A stretch of DNA of 9,597 bases from M3007 sp044347755 (GTDB taxonomy: Bacteria; Bacteroidota; Bacteroidia; Chitinophagales; Saprospiraceae): assembly GCA_044347755.1 (NCBI GenBank), contig JBIKUE010000155.1:1-9597 (forward strand). Reading direction: 5' to 3'. The translations under genes were made by a program, and so were the position numbers. The notes beneath the pieces were generated by a model, which saw only the letters and a list, made by a program, of their open reading frames with translations, was not told the origin of the DNA and did not search any database. The first letter of the stretch is position 1. Every line of letters starts with the position of its first letter. This document shows positions 6,269-9,597 of the stretch, in pieces.

Positions 6269-7867
6269 ATGAAAAATACGCTACGCCTGTTCTTGTTTTT
6301 TTTTCTAATGGGGATACAATTGGCAACCGCCCAACAACACGACCGTTATTGGCTGGGTATGCAACCTGATTTGGATACCATACCGACTGCCGTACTGATG
6401 CGCTTTGATGGAGACAGTATTGTTTATACTGCTTTTCATAGAGATATTTATATCCAAGAAGGCGTACTTGCCATGAGTAATAAGGCAGGGGACTTGCAAT
6501 TTTACACCAACGGCAATGTGGTGGTATCGCACGATCATCAGATCATGGAAGGGGGCAAGGGCTTCAATGAAGGAGCCGAGCTATCCGACTTCCTTGGGGG
6601 GCAATGGGGCGATACCACCCTCAACCTGGCTTACGCGCAATATACCTATCAGTTGATCCCCGATGGTTTTGAGGAGCATATCTACTACATGATTCATTCC
6701 TTTTTGGAATATTCATATAATGCCTGGCAATGGGATACGCCTCGGATGCAGATCAGCAAAATAGACATGTCTGCCAATGGGGGCAGAGGCAAGGTGGTGT
6801 ACAAGAACCGCTACTTTGATGAGGAGCCGTCATCCCTATTCTATGCGACTGTCCGTCATGGGAATGGTCGGGACTGGTGGGTCATACTCAGGACGCAGGA
6901 TGGGCTGCGTTATCGCTCTCTGTTGTTTGAGCGGGATGAAGTGAAGCAGGAGGTGATCAGTACCCTGCCGGAACTTTCTTCGGAGTGGTTTACGCTGCTG
7001 GATTCCCTGTTTTCCAACGGCAATTTATTATATGCCTCTCAGGACGGGAGCCAGCTGCTGGACAATTACGGATACCATCATGTAAAATTGATGTCTTTTG
7101 ACCGCTGCAGCGGGATGGTATCGCTGCTGGATACGATTGACACGGGTATTTATCCGGTGTTGATTAATGGCAACACCTATGAGCAAAATATTCTAGCCTA
7201 CGAATTGTCTCCCTCGGGCAGGTACCTGTATGGCGTGGGTCCTACCGGGTATATGCAGTGGGATTTAGAAGTGGCGGACGTGGAGGGCAGCAGGATGCAG
7301 TTGGGGGGCCCTCCCTGGCAGCTGGATAGTTATCAAAATGTCTTGGTAGGCACCTTGGGGGGCTATTTTGCTTTTGGCTATGGCCCGGATGGGAAGTTGT
7401 ACAATTTATTTCGCAATACACACAGCGTGGTAGAATATCCCGATGAAAGGGGGGAAGAGAGCGGATTTTGCATAGCCGCAGATAATCCGCCATCCTGTCT
7501 TCATGTGCCGTATCAATTGTTTTCCAACCGGCATCCAAACTTTAGGCTGGGGCCTTTGCCGGGCAGCGGCTGTGATAGCTTAGTGAGCGGGGTGCAGGTG
7601 ATAGGCTCTGGCGGTTCGGAGTTGGAGGTTCAGCCCAATCCCGCCAGCGACCAGGTAACCCTAAGGCTAAACACCCAAAACCAACCGGGCGATTGGTACG
7701 TTCAGGTTTTCAACCTGAACGGCGGACTGATGCAGCAAAATACCCTTGCGACCGGAACAAGCGAATGGGTCTTTTCGGTACAGGACTGGCCTCCCGGCAC
7801 ATACGTAGTACGGCTGATGAATGGCCCTAAAGTTATGAGTCAGACTTTTGTGGTACAAAATCGTTAA
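6269..7867 (+). CDS. Secreted beta-propeller-like protein with T9SS type A sorting domain, paralogue 2
   Basis: This 532-residue tandem paralogue has the same plan as its neighbour: a signal peptide (MKNTLRLFLFFFLMG, cleavage after residue 21 in LATA-QQ), a propeller-like body at about 22-435, a short linker and a T9SS domain at about 454-532 (QPNPASDQVTLRL, GTYVVRL, QTFVVQ). The ATG at 6269 is preferred over the in-frame GTG at 6209, which lies before the terminator stem. The body is about 93% identical to paralogue 1. Substitutions cluster in short patches, at residues 151-156, 251-269, 306-309, 325-326 and 358-368, possibly exposed loops. Its sorting domain and downstream sequence are unlike those of the two preceding genes and probably represent the original 3' end of this gene family member. 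The substrate or partner is unknown. It converges on the gap gene with 54 bp between stop codons. Confidence 0.88.
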   Translation: MKNTLRLFLFFFLMGIQLATAQQHDRYWLGMQPDLDTIPTAVLMRFDGDSIVYTAFHRDIYIQEGVLAMSNKAGDLQFYTNGNVVVSHDHQIMEGGKGFNEGAELSDFLGGQWGDTTLNLAYAQYTYQLIPDGFEEHIYYMIHSFLEYSYNAWQWDTPRMQISKIDMSANGGRGKVVYKNRYFDEEPSSLFYATVRHGNGRDWWVILRTQDGLRYRSLLFERDEVKQEVISTLPELSSEWFTLLDSLFSNGNLLYASQDGSQLLDNYGYHHVKLMSFDRCSGMVSLLDTIDTGIYPVLINGNTYEQNILAYELSPSGRYLYGVGPTGYMQWDLEVADVEGSRMQLGGPPWQLDSYQNVLVGTLGGYFAFGYGPDGKLYNLFRNTHSVVEYPDERGEESGFCIAADNPPSCLHVPYQLFSNRHPNFRLGPLPGSGCDSLVSGVQVIGSGGSELEVQPNPASDQVTLRLNTQNQPGDWYVQVFNLNGGLMQQNTLATGTSEWVFSVQDWPPGTYVVRLMNGPKVMSQTFVVQNR

Positions 7868-7880
7868 TCATTGCGTATCG

Positions 7881-7913
7881 AACGTCGGAAGGGTTTTGAA
7901 CCCTTCCGACGTT
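7881..7913. terminator. Hairpin between convergent genes, possible bidirectional terminator without a U-tract
   Basis: AACGTCGGAAGGGTT (7881-7895) and AACCCTTCCGACGTT (7899-7913) are perfect complements separated by a 3-nt loop, giving a 15-bp stem. It occupies most of the 54 bp between the stop of the second paralogue (7867) and the stop of gap (7922). Its symmetry and position suggest transcription termination or 3'-end protection for both transcripts. Neither side carries a run of Ts, so it is not a canonical intrinsic terminator. Confidence 0.6.
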
Positions 7914-7921
7914 ATCACTCA

Positions 7922-9373
7922 TTAATAATAACTCAACCGTATCACGCCGGCCAGTTGCTTGGCCAGACGAATTACCTGGCGCGTATAGCCATATTCATTA
8001 TCGTACCACACGTACAGCACCACGCCTTTGCCATCTTTGGAAACGATGGTGGCCGGTGAGTCGAAAATGGACGGTGTTGGGCTACCTACGAGGTCGCTGG
8101 ATACCAATTCATTGGAGAAAGAGTACTGAATCTGTTCTACCAGATGGCCATTCAGGGCAGCCTGGCGCATGATCTCGTTGACAGCTTCCTTGGTGGTGGG
8201 CGTGTTGAGCTGCAGGTTCAGCACCGCCAGCGACACGTTGGGCGTTGGGACGCGAATGGCGTTGCCGGTGAATTTGCCTGATAATTCGGGCATTACTTTG
8301 GCGATAGCGCTCTCGGCGCCAGTTTCGGTGATCACCAGGTTGAGGGCAGCAGAACGGCCACGACGGTATTTGCTGTGGTAGTTATCGAGCAGGTTCTGGT
8401 CGTTGGTGTAAGAGTGTACCGTTTCGATGTGTCCTTTTTCAATGCCCAGGGCTTTATTGATTACAGCCAGCACCGGAACGATGGCATTGGTGGTGCAGCT
8501 GGCAGCAGACCAAATGGTTTCGTTGTTGACATCGAAGTTTTGGTTGTTCACCCCATATACGATGTTCGGGATATCGCCTTTGCCCGGAGCGGTGAGCAGT
8601 ACTTTGGATACGCCTTTGGATTTCAGGTGGCGGCTCAGGCCGGCGCGGTCGCGCCAAACACCGGTGTTATCGATCAGCAGGGCATTGTTGATGCCGTATT
8701 TGGTGTAGTTGATGTCTTCCGGTTTAGGCGCGGAGATCATCAGAATTTTATGGCCGTTTACCCAGATACATTGTTCTGCCACATCCGGAATCACGGTGCC
8801 GGGGAAATGGCCGTGTACGGAGTCGGAACGCAGCAGATCGGCGCGTTTGATCACATCTTCCGGACTTTTGTCGCGCGTAACGATGGCGCGCAGGCGCAGT
8901 TGCTGACCTTTACCGGCCTGCGTGATCAGTTCGCGGGCGGCGATGCGGCCGATACGGCCAAAGCCGTACAGGATCACATCTTTGGGTTTGAGGTTGATTT
9001 TGTCCTTGCCGATGTAATCGCTCAGTTTCTTTTTGATAAACGCCAGTTCATTGGGATAGGCGTCTTTTTCATCTAACCAATCTACGCCAATGCGACCGAT
9101 ATCCAGGCGGGAAGGCGCCATGGGCGTACGGGCAATGGCTTTGGCAAGCGCCAGTGTATCATGCACGGTAAGAGGGTGTTGTACTACTTCCCGGGCATAG
9201 TGGTGGAGCTGGAGCAGTTCGGAGGCACTTCTATCTACCATTTGATTGCGGAAAATCACGAGTTCGATGGACTTGTCGAACCAGAGTTTTCCTACGATAG
9301 CGATAAGCTCAAGGGCCGCCTTTTCATCCTCAATCCAGGTTTTGAGGGTTCGTTCGTACACTTGTTTTGACAT
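7922..9373 (-). CDS. gap: Glyceraldehyde-3-phosphate dehydrogenase, long form with N-terminal extension
   Basis: GAPDH catalyses reversible oxidative phosphorylation of glyceraldehyde 3-phosphate to 1,3-bisphosphoglycerate in cytosolic glycolysis or gluconeogenesis. The protein has 483 residues against about 330-340 for the standard enzyme. The excess is a largely helical N-terminal extension of about 130 residues (MSKQVYERTLKTWIEDEKAA onward). Long GAPDHs of this size are, as I recall, known in Bacteroidetes and some Gammaproteobacteria. The Rossmann motif YGFGRIGRIAARELI is at 136-150, the catalytic cysteine C293 is in SAASCTTNAI, and the catalytic histidine H320 is in TVHSYTNDQ. Their 27-residue spacing equals the classic C149-H176. 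SGKFTGNAIRVPTPNVS (365-381) and WYDNEYGYTRQV (456-467) are also conserved. At the end of the second Rossmann strand, where NAD enzymes normally carry an Asp, the sequence reads AIVTRDK, so cofactor preference may not be strict NAD. The ATG at 9373 follows an A/T-rich leader. No operon partner is visible downstream. Confidence 0.95.
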   Translation of the reverse strand: MSKQVYERTLKTWIEDEKAALELIAIVGKLWFDKSIELVIFRNQMVDRSASELLQLHHYAREVVQHPLTVHDTLALAKAIARTPMAPSRLDIGRIGVDWLDEKDAYPNELAFIKKKLSDYIGKDKINLKPKDVILYGFGRIGRIAARELITQAGKGQQLRLRAIVTRDKSPEDVIKRADLLRSDSVHGHFPGTVIPDVAEQCIWVNGHKILMISAPKPEDINYTKYGINNALLIDNTGVWRDRAGLSRHLKSKGVSKVLLTAPGKGDIPNIVYGVNNQNFDVNNETIWSAASCTTNAIVPVLAVINKALGIEKGHIETVHSYTNDQNLLDNYHSKYRRGRSAALNLVITETGAESAIAKVMPELSGKFTGNAIRVPTPNVSLAVLNLQLNTPTTKEAVNEIMRQAALNGHLVEQIQYSFSNELVSSDLVGSPTPSIFDSPATIVSKDGKGVVLYVWYDNEYGYTRQVIRLAKQLAGVIRLSYY

Positions 9374-9396
9374 GAAAATTTGATTTTATTTGGCTG

Positions 9397-9404
9397 CAAA
9401 TGTA
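9397..9404 (-). promoter_or_regulatory. Candidate -7 box of the gap promoter
   Basis: Read on the minus strand, TACATTTG fits the Bacteroidetes -7 consensus TAnnTTTG and lies 23 bp before the gap ATG. A convincing TTG at -33 is missing: the nearest is GGTTCA, about 22 bp upstream, inside the dyad. The promoter may therefore be weak or activator-dependent. The match is short and the call tentative. Confidence 0.4.
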
Positions 9405-9442
9405 AAGCGACCGATTCACATGCTGTGAACCGATCGCTTTAC
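9402..9442. promoter_or_regulatory. 41-bp inverted repeat upstream of gap, possible operator
   Basis: Two 19-bp arms (9402-9420 and 9424-9442) flank the spacer TGC. They begin GTAAAGCGA and end TCGCTTTAC, with a perfect core TTCACA-TGC-TGTGAA. Two arm positions mismatch on the plus strand, but both become G-U pairs in RNA copied from the minus strand. The dyad overlaps the first bases of the candidate -7 box and covers the -33 region, so operator function is plausible. It could instead be the 3' hairpin of a minus-strand gene further right, but no T-run follows it. Confidence 0.5.
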
Positions 9443-9554
9443 AAAAAAGTAACAAGTTTTTAATCCTACGAGGCTTTGTTGCATGAATCCCCGAGGATCG
9501 GGTAATTTTCAGGAAGAAAAGTGAGCCAGCAAGCGTATTTTTGAGTTACAAAGC

Positions 9555-9597
9555 TTAAAAAACGACTTCCTGGCCCATGACAAAGATAGATTCAATC
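9555..9597 (-). CDS. Possible C-terminal end of a gene entering from the right edge
   Basis: One minus-strand frame reads IESIFVMGQEVVF and then a TAA stop at 9557-9555. The alternating hydrophobic pattern with a G-x-x-V turn resembles the last strands of many enzymes, for example amidohydrolases, but 13 residues cannot identify a family. The other two minus frames give less protein-like sequence. If real, this gene reads in the same direction as gap with 181 bp between them. Between 9443 and 9554 I see no gene. Confidence 0.3.
   Translation of the reverse strand, partial: IESIFVMGQEVVF

Larger units (their letters stand above)
4528..7867 (+). repeat. 1670-bp tandem duplication (two copies: 4528-6197 and 6198-7867)
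   Basis: Each unit contains an intergenic terminator/leader followed by a 532-codon gene. Corresponding positions are offset by 1670 bp throughout, with no net insertion or deletion. By eye the encoded proteins differ at about 31 of the first 440 residues, but at about 26 of the last 87. The final sorting-domain segment of copy 1 matches the upstream large gene rather than copy 2, so the unit boundary probably falls inside the sorting-domain coding sequence rather than between genes. Confidence 0.9.

Noticed and set aside
8375..9076. 233-codon open frame on the plus strand
   Set aside because: It lies entirely antisense to gap, whose catalytic motifs fix the minus strand as coding. The product looks like a shadow of codon bias, with no leader or recognisable domain.
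9415..9429. CRP-like site TTCACA-TGC-TGTGAA
   Set aside because: The half-sites are in the opposite order and spacing to the CRP/FNR consensus TGTGA-N6-TCACA. It is treated only as the core of the larger dyad.
9490..9502. Small hairpin CCCGA-GGA-TCGGG
   Set aside because: A 5-bp stem without a T-run is too weak to call as a terminator or RNA element.

Overview
The window looks like chromosomal DNA from a member of the Bacteroidota, most likely near Saprospiraceae or a related sludge/marine lineage. The lineage guess rests on style, not a search. Three proteins end in type IX secretion system (T9SS) type A sorting domains. Start codons follow A/T-rich leaders with no Shine-Dalgarno sequence. 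At least one promoter matches the Bacteroidetes TAnnTTTG (-7) pattern.

Layout, left to right. (1) 1-299, minus strand: the N-terminal 99 codons of an XRE/Cro-type helix-turn-helix regulator that runs off the left edge. (2) 300-486: a divergent intergenic region with a candidate regulator promoter and a 21-bp tandem direct repeat over its -33 element. (3) 487-4527, plus: a 1346-residue secreted multidomain protein with a signal peptide, three cysteine-rich PKD-like domains, a probable right-handed beta-helix, a helical module and a T9SS domain. (4) 4599-6197 and 6269-7867, plus: two tandem 532-residue paralogues, each with a signal peptide, a probable beta-propeller and a T9SS domain. Near-identical intrinsic terminator hairpins precede each of them. 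(5) 7868-7921: a short convergent intergenic region filled by a strong hairpin. (6) 7922-9373, minus: a long-form (483 aa) glyceraldehyde-3-phosphate dehydrogenase. (7) 9374-9597: its upstream region, with a -7-like box, a 41-bp dyad and possibly the last codons of another minus-strand gene.

The most informative structure is the history of the tandem pair. The bodies of the two 532-aa genes are about 93% identical in protein, but their sorting domains are only about 70% identical. The sorting domain, stop region, terminator and leader of the first copy instead match the end of the large upstream gene almost exactly. This is what an unequal crossover between sorting-domain-coding segments would produce: a 1670-bp tandem duplication whose first copy is chimeric.

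The three plus-strand genes probably encode exported or cell-surface proteins handled by the same secretion machinery. The gap gene is a housekeeping metabolic gene with no visible functional link to them. No CRISPR array, RNA gene, transposase, phage gene or recognisable defence system is visible.
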